Shown here one piece after another: positions 1 through 12,604 of a stretch of 64,000 nucleotides of DNA. How positions within the stretch are numbered: the first letter of the stretch is position 1; the number at the start of each line of letters is the position of its first letter. The DNA comes from Myoxocephalus aenaeus (lineage: Eukaryota > Chordata > Actinopteri > Perciformes > Cottidae). The notes beneath the pieces are model-generated. The model had not been told where the DNA came from. It worked only from the letters and a program-made list of their open reading frames with translations, and ran no database searches. The stretch is taken from assembly GCA_038501785.1 (NCBI GenBank), contig JBAMJR010000194.1, forward strand, positions 1,364,116-1,428,115, in the 5' to 3' direction. The position numbers and the translations under genes were made by a program.

Positions 1-647
1 AAACCGTGAGGTGGCGGTGATCTAAGCGGCTGGGCGGGATGGATATAAACATCATTTATTTTCCTCTGAAGGTGACGGAGATTAGCGGCGCAGCGGTGGA
101 TGGATGGATGCGTGGAGTGAGAGGGCAGCGGTGCCGATTGATGTTGTGTTAACATGAAATGAATCGCCTGAGGGAGGGAAGCTGTATGGTGTTCTGGGAT
201 ATGATAAGAGACCGAGCGGGGATGGAGGGCCAGGGTCCTGCGTGTGTCAGTGTTGCAACGCGCGTGCGTGGGCGTGCGTATTGTTTGTGAATGAGGCGGC
301 TCGGAGAGTGAGTGGCACGCTGTCACGTTGGAGTTTACTGGTACTCTCTGCATGTCTGCTGCATTGATGTGAACAAGAGAAAAGGTAAAGAGGAGGAAGT
401 TGGAATAAAAAAGAAAAGGGTGAAAGAGAATGAGTTATTTATCTCTCCCCTCCAGTCTGGGTATCACCTTCTGTAATGAAAGCACACACTTCCCCCCCGC
501 TCCCACTACCCAACTTCTAAATAAGGCCTGGGCTCTGCCAAGAAACAAAAACATCGACATCCATCCCTCCCTCGACTCTCCAACGGGTTTGTTGCCTCAA
601 GGTCATTACCATCCATGGACAGAGACAGATCCGGGGAAGAGACAGAG

Positions 648-689
<42 letters not shown>

Positions 690-949
690 TGTTATAATGA
701 TTGAGGAGATGCAAGACTGATTAAGGTATACAGGACTTAATTGGCTCGTACTCATTCTCCTTTACATCCTTTCCAGACCAGGGTAAAGCCGTTGACTCCA
801 GTGGAAGTAACAAAAAGACAGAAAGCAGTATATTCACATTTTACTGTACTGTAATTAATTAATCATTCTTTTAGAACAGATTTGGACAGACACCGCTGTG
901 CCGCCCGGACGTCAGAGAGTCCACAGCCATGCTAGCACCTCTGAGACTG
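1..949. other. non-coding stretch, no gene seen
   Basis: There is no credible coding region. The only structured feature is the TG tract at 651-687. The open frames across it are generated by the dinucleotide repeat (polyVal-Cys or Thr-His). Confidence 0.6.
651..687. repeat. (TG)n microsatellite, about 18 units
   Basis: Uninterrupted TG dinucleotides are seen directly. It is likely length-polymorphic. Confidence 0.97.
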
Positions 950-1140
950 TGCAGCAATGCTTTTAGCTGAATGCTAACGTCAGTAACATGCTGACACTTA
1001 GTGTTTACCACGTTCACCGTTTTAGTTTAGCACGTTAGCATGCTAACATTTGCAAATTAGCATGAAAACACAAAGTGTAACTGAGGCTGAGTTTTGCAGG
1101 TATGTGTTCATAAACCAGAGTATTGGACATTAAAGTTGTA
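950..1140. repeat. teleost interspersed repeat with GCTAAC/GTTAGC motifs
   Basis: The block is rich in the self-complementary motif gttagcatgctaac (near 1033) and is followed by text about a gttttgcaggtat segment and an 'aaccagagtattggac' segment. I recognise this combination from repeats scattered through teleost introns. The family name and exact ends are not known to me. Confidence 0.5.
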
Positions 1141-2778
1141 GCTGAGTATCTGATACCACTTCATCACACCGTTTATCAGCTACAGAGGAACAACAACCAC
1201 AACAGCCACATGTCCCTTGCTGACCGATCTGTACTTCCTGCCCATTGGACCGCACATGTGCAAACTAGCACTACAAACCACTCGTATCACTCGTATCGGT
1301 ACTTAGTATCAGTGAGTAAGTTTAGGGATGGGTATTGGGAATGAATTGGTCACATCTCGAATTATGATGCCATATAAAAAATGACGGGATAGAGAAAGTT
1401 GCTATAGTTTATCCTGAAGGGGACATGGCAATCAATCCAGGAGTTGGTAAGATCCACCTCAACGACTGTCATACCAACATCGCCATCACAAAAGCCACAC
1501 CAATTATATACTGTGTGTATATATAAATATATCACCCAGCTAGTAGAAATAGCTGAAGTAGTTGTAGTAAAAACATATAAAGCTATAATAGAAATCATTG
1601 TAGCAGAACGTATCCTAAGGATAATGAGTAACACCAGTTACAACTACAGTAAGGGTAGTAGTAGTTGTAGTCATAATAAGAGTTTTTGTAGGAATAGTAA
1701 TACAAGTGGTAGTACTAGCACTAGGTGCAATAATTGCAGTAGTGATAGTGTCTGTACTAGCAGTAACAGCACCAAAGGAACAGTGCTTAGTGGTATTTGT
1801 ATCAGTCCATACCATGATAAACGACCAGTGACTAATGGTCTTCTTCATGTGTAAATGGTGACCAATGAGGCTGTCTAATGGTGTTGAGTGGACTCTACGC
1901 TCCGCTGCACCTGGAGTGAAAAACAGCTCACACATCATCCCCCCTCACCTGCACCTCCCTTTGGTTTTCGTCCAATCACGGCCTTTAAAGCGAGCCCTCG
2001 GGGAGACTGAGGGCTTGTTGTCACAGCGGTAACAGGAAACGAAAGAGAAAAGCCTTTCAATCGACTCCGAGACTCTTTTAGACGAGTATAATTATTGTGC
2101 CTCACTCGGACGTTCGACCCACTGGGAGGACTGAATCTCCTGAGGTGGGAAATCGGTCCGCGACTCCACAGCAACGAGGAGCTGCGACAGCACTGTGCCT
2201 CACAAATATTTCAATTTCAACATTTTCATTAATGATGCGCTCTCCTGTCTTAACGACGGGGAGCTACATTTCATCCCTGGGAGAAGTGTTTCCAGGACGT
2301 GTGTTTATCGGAACACACGTCATGATGCGAAACTCAATTATGACAACTTAAGAACGTCTCAAAGCGGCACTGTGTGTCTGCAAACCCACCGAACATTCAT
2401 GCCTAAAACTCACATACATAGCAAGTTCTCATTTTAAATGACTGAACCACAAACGTTCAACATCAGTCGGTCAGATGTTTTGAACATTGTTTCTGAAGCT
2501 GCATACGTGTCTGTACTAGAGCCTGGTTCAAATAGGCTCAATGGGCAGTGAGTAGGCCTATTGGCACAAGTCAGGTACACTGAGTTAAAACCAGTGGCGG
2601 GCCGTGGATTTTGTACCTACGCCTGCTGTTTAACAGCTGATCCCAATACCCAATAAGGGGCCTGCAGGGAGCAAAGCAGACGTCCTGTTCTGGCTGCTGC
2701 CTTACAACGGCAATGATGCTCACTGCAATTACATTTTGATGTTGGCACTTCAATCTGTAGTCTTCCGAATAACTGCAT
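1141..2778. other. non-coding stretch with cryptic trinucleotide tract
   Basis: No gene is recognised. A degenerate GTA/AGT-rich tract occupies about 1555-1800. At 2593 there is a sequence cagtggcgggccgtgg resembling a hAT-type terminus, but no matching opposite end was found nearby. Confidence 0.5.
1555..1800. repeat. degenerate (AGT)n / (GTA)n cryptic trinucleotide repeat
   Basis: Triplets AGT, TAG and GTA recur with substitutions at three-base spacing (for example agtagtagttgtagt near 1656). This keeps open frames on both strands. It looks like an old, decayed microsatellite rather than a gene, since the translations are Ser/Asn/Thr-biased and match no family I know. Confidence 0.6.
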
Positions 2779-3080
2779 TTTAAAGGAATAGTTTAGCGTT
2801 ATGGGAAATACGTTTATGCGCTGTCGGATATGTTAAATATGTTTCGGGACACAAATAGCTTAGATAGCATAGGGACTAGAATCAGTGAGCCCAACCGTGA
2901 CAAGAAGTAAGAACATTCACCGACTAGCACCTCTAAAGCGCACTAATATGTTATATATTTTGATTCATAGTTTGTTTAATCTGCAGAAAACAAAAGGTGA
3001 AAAATAAAATCTTTACAAGGGTTTTTATGTGGTAGACTATATCTTAGACCGTGACTTCCTGGAGTCGTTATGCTAGGCTT
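2779..3080 (+). repeat. teleost interspersed repeat ('aaaggaatagttt' family), copy 1
   Basis: It begins with aaaggaatagttt...gggaaatacg, has agcacctctaaagcgcacta in the middle and ends near gtgacttcctggagtc. This is a widespread teleost repeat recognised from memory. A second copy of the same family, in reverse orientation and retaining other parts, lies at 34195-34475 in this window. I cannot name the superfamily with confidence. Confidence 0.65.
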
Positions 3081-5664
3081 ATTCTTTGGCCCCAACATTC
3101 AGCCCAAATTGTTGATTTCATTCATCAAAAGCATGGACCTAAAATGTTTGACGTTAAAGTCAACAGTCACCAACGTGTTGAGTGGATTATACGACATATT
3201 GGAGACACTGTTTCTGTTTTTGTTTTCATAACCTGCACAAATACAACTTACTTAACTGTAGTGGTGCAGACAGATTTGGTGTTAAGCTTTTTGTAAATTG
3301 GATGAATGGATCCTATTCCCTTCCTGAATAGAAGTGTAAGGATTTCAGTGGAATTGGAATAAATTGTGACAGGAAAGGAAAAATGTAGCTGGTGGAATAC
3401 CTGCAAATTGTGGGACATAAAGGAAAACATTTTTCGCCGGAGGCTCCTTCTTCACCACGGGGACCGAAGACACTTTATATACACTTTTGTGCAATGCTCA
3501 CAGGCACCATTAGACATTTGGGAGAGACGTTTTCTTATGGTAGTGGATATTTATGTCTGTGTTCGGCCGGCAATGCCTTAGGGCCATGTGTGACAGGAAA
3601 AGATGAAGGAGACCCAGGAAGAGATGGAGAGCCTGGCCTGCAAAATAGCAGGGCCCTCTGGTTCCAGTAGATTGGCTTGAGATGACTTGGCACTCCAAAC
3701 AAAGCTATTTACGTCTTTCAAGCTCGCTTACTTTATCCCGATGACAAATGACCAGCGTCTGACCTCCTGTGGCAGCCATTTTACTCCTTAACTCAATTCA
3801 TTAATGTTCTAAAAATACCTGCATTCAAACACCAGCGTACCTCCAGGGGTGTGAAGGTGGGAAAAACAGAGAAGCCACGTGAGCAGGACGGCTTTGCTGC
3901 ACAACAAACGCCTACGATAAAAAGAAGAAAGAAAAAAAAAGGATTTCTGGATATACATCCAGAACTCATTCTGTGTGTAGCAGGAAAACAGGCTCTCTCT
4001 CAGGGCTCTTTGGAGTGTTGTGCGTCTGTGTGGCCGGGGAAGCAGAGTTAAAACGTGTGCGAAAGCTCTTCGCCTCAAAGGTGTCTGAAGAACGGGCTCC
4101 GCCTGCAGGATCAATGCCAGGCAGACTTGGAGAAACGCGGCCACACGTCTCGTCTTACCCCGCCGTGTGAGGGAATATGTAGCGTTTCAGTGGGGATTAC
4201 ATGACAGACAAAGAACACGGGGAAAGAAGGAAGTACACAGGAGAGGGAGAGCAAACACAGTGGATTTGCTCGTCTGCCAAAAGAACAATTCAGTTTATGG
4301 GGTAAGGTGGGTTTTGAATAGTGCGCTACACACAAAGCTAATGTGCTTTTGGATGCTTGCAGAAGAAAATAATTGTCTAAACTGCCCTTCATCTTCAAGG
4401 GCAGAAAAATTAAAATGTATCATTACACAAAATGACACTCATTAGCAGTGATTCACTGATTAACAGTCTAAAGTGTCCAGCTTTCTGGCAGCGAAAGAAC
4501 ATTTTCTCTTTGAACAAATGCCCCCAAGACAATTCAGAAGAGTCCAGCGAAACCACAGCAAAGGATAATAATTATATCAGTGGGACAATTGGGTCCACTT
4601 TAGCCCAAAGAAGCACCACAGGCGCCTCCCAAAAGAAGGGTGTTCTTGGTACAGTCCACGCCTAAGATTATCTTGCTTCTGAAAACCTAAAAAAGGTTGT
4701 GAATGTAGGCCAAAGTCAGTGCAAAGAGAAGTGTATCGAGAGCACCAGACTCCCCAGTGTGTCTGTGTTCTTCCCGTTCCTGATCATCACCCCTGCTTCC
4801 TCTACAGGTGAGACTGCTTGCAGAGCAGGGAGTGTGGCGAGCTCTGAGAAATAGAGCTACGGCGACACAGATGGAGCGAGCTATTAGAGAGCAATTCTGC
4901 TCAGTCAAGAAATGGAACTAGTGGAACTAAAGGAGATGGGACACTTCCAGCGACAGACAGGTTATTTCTCCAGCCAATTTCCTGCTGAACTTTAAAACCC
5001 CATCTTTTCCCATCACCCTGATAGTACTGATACATCCCTGTCCTACAGAGCTACTAATGTCTGACTTGCTTACCATAATTTATTACCATCTTCCTTTAAC
5101 TCCCTCCTTTAATGTTCAAACCAATCAAAGACGGTGCTGGTGGTTTTACAGGTTTCAGTCCATTAACTTTAAATCAGGCAAATCATATTTAAAAGGCTTT
5201 CAGTGAGCTTCTCTACCAGGCAGTGCCTGGTCTCATTCAGGCTGGTCCCATCCCGCATTCGCAGCTATACCGACCAAAAAGAATGCGCCGTGATTTGTAG
5301 ATGTCCCACCAAATCGTCTTGTACGTCATGAACGATGAAGTATAAAGACCACAACAGAACACACAGGAGTTGCTGGCTTTCGTAGGAAAACACACTAAGA
5401 ATTAGGAGTAACTTGTCAGATATCATACAAACCATTGTTCGAGGACACGTTGTTTCATTTCATACTGGCTCACCATGAAAAGCAAATTGCAGCGACAATT
5501 GTTTGAGATAGGTCATCAAAGACAAAGCATTTCTGGATAGCAAGCCACTTGCAGTAATAACCCAGCACATCAGATAGCTCCATTATTATTCTGGGTTACA
5601 GGTCATCATGGAGGAGGCCATCAAATACATATTTGAGATCCTTTTACAGGTTTCTGTACAGTCA

Positions 5665-5667
<3 letters not shown>

Positions 5668-5699
<32 letters not shown>
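5668..5699. repeat. (AC)n microsatellite, 16 units
   Basis: Pure AC dinucleotides followed by an A-run are seen directly. Confidence 0.97.
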
Positions 5700-5702
<3 letters not shown>

Positions 5703-6189
5703 AAGCTTGTAACGCTTCAGGCGTCCATAATCCCAGACAAATGCATCCGTCTTGAGACAGCAGCGTGCATTATTCTACCATTGCGTGGCGATGGGTGCCT
5801 GTCCCAAATGAAAATTTATCCCACTGAATAATCATCTCAGGCCCGGTGCTTTCTCTTCGTGACCACTCAACCCCTCTCCTGATGTACTGAGGGCGACGCC
5901 TCCCCGGAAACTGTGCAGAGGTAATAATAGACATCGTCTTGCTTTTGTTCTTCCAGCTCCAGGCTTGGATTTGGCTACGGAGAAAGGTGCCGCCACTCGA
6001 GGTGGAATCCTTTGAGTCTGTTGCCATTCAAAGCACTTAAACATTAGACTTTCCACTAACGGGTATTGATTAAAGCTTCTTTACCTTATGTCTGTTGAAA
6101 CTTTGCAGCACTTTACCGCAATTACCAAAAGGACTCCGATTTGTTCTTGGCAGCCATTAGAATTCTGTCAGGTGGGGTAATTAATAGAT

Positions 6190-6345
6190 GCACCGATACC
6201 AATATTGGATACTGGGCCGATACTGACTCAAATAGCTGAATAGGTATCTGTGACTTTAGGCCCGATCCATTCAATTCTATGTTCATGTACACTACAATAA
6301 ACATTATGTACTGGAATGTTTGTTTTGACGACTAAATTGCAAATT
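6190..6345. repeat. possible DNA-transposon fragment ('gatgcaccgatacc')
   Basis: The sequence gatgcaccgataccaata followed by gggccgatactgac resembles a repeat common in fish genomes. Only one end is seen and there is no target-site duplication, so this is a weak call. Confidence 0.35.
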
Positions 6346-7879
6346 TGATGTAAAAAAAACATTGCTATTGATTCTTTGTTCTATGTACCTTCTACACTGA
6401 AATCACTGGTGATGTTTTTTTGTATCACCTACGGGCAACCATGTATCTGGTTGTGTTGTTCTTTTCAGTTCCGGCTGACTGCCAACACAGGTCAATCACA
6501 CATTGATTACCTTACTCCACTTTAATTTGCCTCCATTGTTTGACCAAGAGGAAAATATTTTTCGCAGCATTACCGCAGGCTAAATGCTGCCAATGTGGGA
6601 TTAAACATAAAATGACCCTGAATTAAATGGAAAGGCCAGAGGGCGAGTTTAGACGCTGCTGACAGATGAGGATTCCGGGAATGAGATCGGGGTGAAGAAA
6701 GAAGTGTGATGTTGTAGTCGCACTTTGTACTTGGCACAAGTACACAGCGGCTCAGATGTGGTCCGGATCCGAGACCCGTGGCTATATTTCTCTGTCCCGG
6801 TGACAGGAACGCCTCGTACCCCGTCCCCTCTCAGGCTTCAACTCCAGATTCATCCTTTCTGTTGTACCCTCTTGAAATATCGAACAGAACTGACTTCTGA
6901 GAAAACTTTCAGTCTTAGAGGAGTTTGGTTTCAGAGTGGTATATGCAGCAGTTGAAACAAACTGATAGCTAAGGATTGAACCCAAGAGGGCACAGTGCAT
7001 ATTAACATATTTTAAGTGATCTATTTCCTGACTTAAGAAACTGATGAATATTGTTTTAAAGAAAATAAATGAAGGCGAGTAAATTATCTTATTTTGCATC
7101 CAAGTGCCAAGAGCTGAGATCAAATATCAGCTATGTTCAATAGTACAAATGTGTTTGGCACCAAAAACCTCCAAATAATGTATTCTGATCCAATAATATG
7201 ATACCAGTTATTGAAAAGCTATCTTTGAGTAAAGATCTGTTACAAACATCAACTCCAAACGTGGGTAAAGTAGAAGAAAACACTGGTTCAAATTTCCTGT
7301 AGAGATCTGAAACTTAATCTGTGCTTGCCGTCCAACATGCCAGACCAGCTAATTGCACTGATATCAATTCCTGCTTCCACTCATATCTCACTATAACAAA
7401 ACCCAACAGATTGTCCAGAACAGGTGTGTCACTCATTAGTCTTGTCACCGGACATCTTTCCAGACTGAGGGCCATGGTCGATGCGTGACTAATGTTAGGG
7501 CATCAGGCTGAGAGTGGCAGCACGGTAGGTCACTGGGCTTTCGCCCTCCTCCATAATCACCTCTATTTGGAGGGGTTAAAAGAAGGGCCCATAAAACATG
7601 ACCTTTTCTAATGCTCTAATCCCTCTCCTCGGGGGCGGGCGCCTTCCATCCCCAACATGACAGTTTTACAAGTCCCTTCTGACACCATCGCCTGGGTTCA
7701 GGGACACTAAACACACATAAATACAGACTAGCGAAAGCCCGCGGACAAAAGGAAGGAGGAGGATAAAGGGCGAGTAGAGGTGTCCTGGTACGTGGTCGGC
7801 ATCCGGACAATCAATAAGGACGGTGAGAACAAGACACCTATTAGCATCAATAGTGTGCTTTAATTAGCTTTGATCTTAT

Positions 7880-8088
7880 CATTCTGTTGTCTGAGCACTT
7901 TCTTATCTTACACTTATTTTAATACCCACTGCACTGTTGTTATCGTTGATTGTTGATTGTTGTCTGTCTCGTCTAACGTCCCATGTCCATGTCCAATGTA
8001 TGCACCTTCCGCCTCGTAAAATTCCTCGTTTGTGAAAACATTCCTGGCTATTAAACAGTTTCTGATTCTGATTCTGATTAAATATGGG
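7880..8088 (+). mobile_element. LINE 3' end with (TTCTGA)n tail
   Basis: The segment ends in a short TTCTGA-type repeat (about 8066-8083) after 'ttgtgaaaacattcctggctattaaac', split here by position rather than spelled out. This arrangement is what I remember of Rex1/CR1-like LINE 3' ends in teleosts. No reverse-transcriptase coding sequence remains, so it is a 5'-truncated copy. Confidence 0.6.
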
Positions 8089-8439
8089 TGGAGCAGATGT
8101 TTGAAAGAACAACGTGCACCAATGCAAAAAAAACACACTTTATATTGTTATTTATGGCTGTTCCCTGCATCATCTTCTGAAACCAAGACCTAAATGTATC
8201 CAAAACTGGAGAAGCTGCTAGCTCATTAGCTATGTTGTACTATCCAACTGTATGTAAAGCTCGTCTGCCCAAGTAGAACTGCTCCACAAAAATTGTTTTG
8301 TAGACATCTTAGGATACACTGAGCTCCTCTTCTCTTCCTCTTTCCCTTCTCTTCCTCTTTCACTCCTCCTCTCCTCTTCTTTCTCTCCGTCTGGATAAAC
8401 TATTGTCACATTACTAACTCTACTTTCTTTTTCCATGGA

Positions 8440-8870
8440 TTCATGGCTGCCTGGAACCGGCCTGGAACCGGTCCTGCCTGCTGCCATGGCCCTGCTGATG
8501 CCCCCCCCTACCGCCTTCTGCTTCATGGATCGTGGATTATCTGGATCATGGACCATGCCTACTACTCATTATATGAATAATTTCTGTCATATTCATTGAA
8601 TGTGCTGTAACTACGCTATTCATTCTGGCCACATGACATCTATTGCTTCTGTCCATCCGGGGAGAGGGATCCTCCTCTGTTGCTCTCCCTCAGGTTTCTT
8701 CCCTTTTTTCCCTGTGAAAGGGTTTTTACTATCTTTTTAGGGGAGTTTTTCCTGATCCGATGTGAGGTCCCGGGACAGGGATGTTATGTGTACAGATTGT
8801 AAAGCCCTCCGAGGCAAACTTGTATTTGTGATGTTGGGCTATATAAAATAAACTGAATTGAATTGGTATA
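8440..8870 (+). repeat. retroposon-like repeat ending in (TTGAA)-type tail
   Basis: It includes ggtttcttccc, a run about agggtttttac, 'ccgatgtgaggtcccggg', 'gattgtaaagccctccgagg' and a terminal aataaactgaattgaattgg. I recognise this as a frequent teleost 3' retroposon segment. The left boundary is approximate and the family is not named. Confidence 0.6.
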
Positions 8871-9539
8871 AATATGTTTCTTGAAAAAAAAAAAAACTTG
8901 AACAAGTATCATTCAATTATTGTGACCAGCGCTAGCATCTTAGCAGGCAGCTAAGTCATAGCTCTATTGAGTCGTCACCACGTCAAGAAGGTTGGAGAAC
9001 CAAACATTTGCTAGTGCGATCTGGAACTTTAACTTAGCTTTAGATGCTATATTATTATTTTCTAAATTAATTAGGGTTTTTAGATATCTTTTGTTTTTGC
9101 CTGCACATAGGTTTTTAACACATGGCCTTTATCTGTATATGAAGAACTATTTCTATTTCTTCATATCTTTATGTCAGTCTTAGGTATGTTGAGCTTGAAG
9201 GTTAATTCTTGACCATGACAAAACATTATGGATGTACAGACAGCAATCATACTGATGATATGTTTCATACTCATGAAAACATCTCAACATGATCACTACA
9301 TGATGATCACTTGGGAAGATTTACATTATAAAGGTCCTCTTTTTTTACCATGATCGGATAATAGATGGAAGTAATAATGAAGGAAGTGTTTCTTTGTGTT
9401 GCAAGCAACTGATGCTGATTCTGGGACTTTGGGTTTGATCAACTGATGTCCTTCAGGAGACGTACAGATTTAGCACAGAGGCCATAGGCCGACTCATCGA
9501 TTGTAGACAGAGTAAAAGCCTGCCATTAGTCGCCTAGTT

Positions 9540-9770
9540 CAGCCATCTTTTTTCGACCCTTCCACAATCTGCACTATCTATCTTGCAAGGCTACTGTTGC
9601 TGCATCCAGTGCTTAGCGCCGCCCAAAACGATTGGTTTAAAGAAATATAAACAAGCCAGAGCGTTTTTGTCCCTAAAAGCAGAATGATAATGTGCAGAGC
9701 CAGGCACAGCCTTTCTGTAGTGCTGACACAGCACTCTGGAGTTAGGTCTGGCTATGAGAGACTACCTTGT
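9540..9770. repeat. teleost interspersed repeat ('gcgccgcccaaaacgattgg')
   Basis: The block contains agcgccgcccaaaacgattg, an aatataaacaagccagagcg segment and a ctggctatgagagacta end. This resembles a non-autonomous repeat common in teleosts. Boundaries are approximate. Confidence 0.5.
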
Positions 9771-9890
9771 CCATGACAGAAACAGAGTGACCCCCAAGTC
9801 AGAGACTACACTTTACTTAAGAAAGATCCTTGAGTCTAAGCTCTACTCAGGCTTAACTGAGTCTGTGGGTCCTCTTTTCTTACATGTGAG

Positions 9891-9948
9891 GAAGGTTCTT
9901 CAGCGTTCTCCCTGTACTCTTTGTACAGGGAGAACGCACACAACCTTT
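9891..9948. other. perfect hairpin, 15-bp stem with 5-nt loop
   Basis: The arm at 9903-9917 (gcgttctccctgtac) is the exact reverse complement of 9923-9937, separated by tcttt. An outer 6-bp stem pairs 9892-9897 with 9942-9947. No function is assigned. It could be a transposon terminal palindrome or a foldable small-RNA precursor. Confidence 0.85.
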
Positions 9949-9959
9949 TAGACCTTCTC

Positions 9960-10455
9960 CCAGAATAGATTCAGCGCACTGCTGTAATCCTAGACACATA
10001 GTAAATAAAAAAATCAAGTAATATAAATAAACAGTAAAACAGTAATAAAAACAAAAAAGTATATAAAAAGTATTTATATGTATTATATATTGCACCAGAT
10101 GAACATAATTAAAGTGGCAAAAAGGGATTAAAGTGTTATAAGTGTTTGTGGTCTACTGTGAGCTCAGCTTGTTATGCAGCCTGACAGCAGCGGGAAGGAA
10201 GGACTTCCGGTACCTCTCCTTCAGACACCGGGGATGAATCAGCCGGTGGCTGAAGGAGCTGTGCAGTGCTGCCAGAGTGTCCTGCATGGGGTGGGAGGTA
10301 TGGTTCATCAGGGATGAGAGCTTAGCATCATCCTCCTGACTCCCACCACCTCCACAGTATCCAGAGGACACAAGGGAAACAAGGGTTTGACTTGACTTCT
10401 GATGTGTCTCCTCCATGCGTTTGGTTTGGAGAACACTGTCAGCCAAACTCTTCAT
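9960..10455 (-). mobile_element. truncated LINE: reverse-transcriptase ORF C-terminus plus 3' UTR
   Basis: On the minus strand, 10153-10290 translates to the end of a non-LTR retrotransposon ORF2, with the motifs HPMQDTLAAL, RLIHPRCLKERYRKSF and LPAAVRLHN before a stop. This C-terminal signature is typical of CR1/L2/Rex1-like LINEs in fish. Upstream coding sequence is lost or unrecognisable above about 10300. The A/T-rich 3' UTR runs down to about 9960. The LINE piece at 39042-39300 has a similar LPSAIRLYN motif. Confidence 0.75.
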
Positions 10456-11495
10456 CTACCAGAGGATTGAAAATCCAAGACACAGTCCTCTCCTCAAACT
10501 TTGGTACCCTTTGTTCGCAGTGCCAACTAAATATCTACAGACATGCCTCAAAAAGGCCAGGGCTCATGGGTTCAAGGAGAGAGATGTGAAAGTGGAGCAT
10601 AACAGAATGAGCCAAGGTCAAACTGCAGACTAGACCGATACTCACACCCAAGAGCACAGAGCGCAAGGAGACCATGAGTCATCACAGAAGCAAAAGGTCT
10701 GTCGGATATAACCAAGGTACTTGCAGGTGGATGCACACTGTTAAAAACAAGACCAATTGATTTGTTTCTCTTATCTTGAAACGCGTGTGCGTAACATGGG
10801 ACTTGAAATGGGTAATATTGATAGTTTCAGATGGTTGACATTGTCATTTTCATGCTGAAGTATTTAGTGTTTCCTGCACAACTTTGATGTCGTCAAGGTG
10901 GAAACACCTCAAAACAGCATTGACTATTATGGGACACTAAATCTGAGTCATACTGTGAGAGTTGTTGAGGCACGCATGATGACTCACCCCACATACCCAC
11001 TGGTACGGGAAACTCTGAGACAGAGCTCACCTTGCTACAGAAATATTGGAGACATTCTCTGTGTGTAAAAAAAGTAGAAACTTACAAGAGCCTGAATGTA
11101 TGCGCTGCAGTGTTTGTGAGTCTCCAAAAGCAGACTTCAAAGAGTTGTCCATTGATTTAGCAACGCAAGCCCAATACACTGTTAGACTCGCGATGAACAG
11201 GTGAAAAAAAAAAAGAAAACTTGATGAAGCAGAACCAAAGATATAATCTTTTTTATTCCACTCAGTTTTATTTATCCTCTTATTTGACAAGAACTTAGCT
11301 GCTACATAACCCACAATGCAACTCAACCACCGACAGCTTTGGCAGAGGATTTAGCTAGTAGCGGCTAATGTGTGTATGTATGATGTGCTTTTTGTCAAAT
11401 TTCAAGCTGTTCTGCATTTATTTGCATGTGTTCCGTTTGTATTGTACTGTATTGTTCTTTAAAATGTTCCTGCCCAAGGACCGCAGATGCAAATC
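10456..11495. other. non-coding stretch, no gene seen
   Basis: No coding or RNA gene is recognised and no strong repeat is seen. An A-run occurs at 11204-11218. Confidence 0.5.
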
Positions 11496-11503
11496 AGCTA
11501 GAC

Positions 11504-12596
11504 CAGTGTTTTTCAACCTTTTTTGAGCCGCGGCACATTTTCTACAATAAAAAAATCCTGCGGCACACCAACAACCCAAAAAGTTACAAAATGTCACATT
11601 CTAACATAATACAGCAAATATGGTAGGTAATTATTGCACTACCTGGCATGGAAGAGTATTCAGTGTTTCAAGTAAACCAGATCACTCCATCAGACAAAAA
11701 AAAAAGTGTTATCACTTTGTTAGAAAAATGAAAATAAAGTTGTGCAAAAAAGAACTAATATATAGTTACTACTAAATAGCTTATTGTGGAAAACGATAAG
11801 CTATTTTTTTTGCAAAACGGAATGAGTGCAGATGTGTGAGCATCAGGTTGTATCAGTATTAGTGGCTACAGTGAGCTGCTTTCCTCTACACATCTTTTTA
11901 AAACAGGGTTGTAGATTTGATACGGCTCTCAATTCATGCTCAATGTTGAGAGACACAACAGCAGAAAGCCGACCTCACAGAGATCTCATAAAGATCGTCT
12001 TGTAGGCAAAATGACAAGAATCGGCGAGTCGCGCATGCGTGACCTGTTAACGGCGGACGGTGAACATTTAAAATCAGCATTTCCTCTTGTAATAAATACC
12101 GCCCCAGTTTGATAAACTGAGTTAAAGGAAACATGGTGTTCATTTATTTTAATGACAAACACAAAATGAGCAGGCTTTGTCACTGCAGTGTGTTTTTCAG
12201 GCTTTTGGAAGAATATTTCCAGTCAGAGACGTCATTTATGGAGCTCCAGGCTACAGCCTGTTGGATGTTTGTCTTGACCTGCAAATACATGAACTGTTGG
12301 GCTTTAACAGTGAACTCCGCCCCGATGCGCGATGTTGAAGACGCGACCCAGAAATGACAAGCTGTCGTGTAGATAAGATCAATAACATACGGCCGTTTAG
12401 TTTGTTTAATAGCATATATTAATAATTATCCAGACGGATTAATAATTAATATATTAATCTGCCAGCCACTATATTGCAGCTCAGACGCTCAACAATGGAA
12501 AATCATTTGCGGCAACTAAATAAAAATTTTTTGGACCAATTAAGTGAAATTGGACATTTTCTCACGGCACACTGGCACAGTGGTTGGCAATCACTG
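11504..12596. mobile_element. hAT-type non-autonomous DNA transposon
   Basis: The terminal inverted repeats start CAGTGTTTTTCAACC on the left and, read inward from the right, CAGTGATTGCCAACC. The flanks are an 8-bp target-site duplication with one mismatch (agctagac at 11496-11503, agctagag at 12597-12604). The 8-bp duplication and CAGTG termini are hallmarks of hAT. The interior holds 'gccgcggcacattt' and 'cggcacactggcac' subterminal motifs and no transposase. Confidence 0.88.
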
Positions 12597-12604
12597 AGCT
12601 AGAG

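Larger units (their letters stand above)
3081..7879. other. non-coding stretch, no gene seen
   Basis: No coding exon is recognised. It contains the AC microsatellite at 5668-5699 and a possible repeat fragment at 6190-6345. The rest appears to be single-copy intronic DNA. Confidence 0.55.

Noticed and set aside
2593..2760. hAT element starting cagtggcgggccgtgg
   Set aside because: No matching opposite terminus or 8-base target duplication was found within reach.
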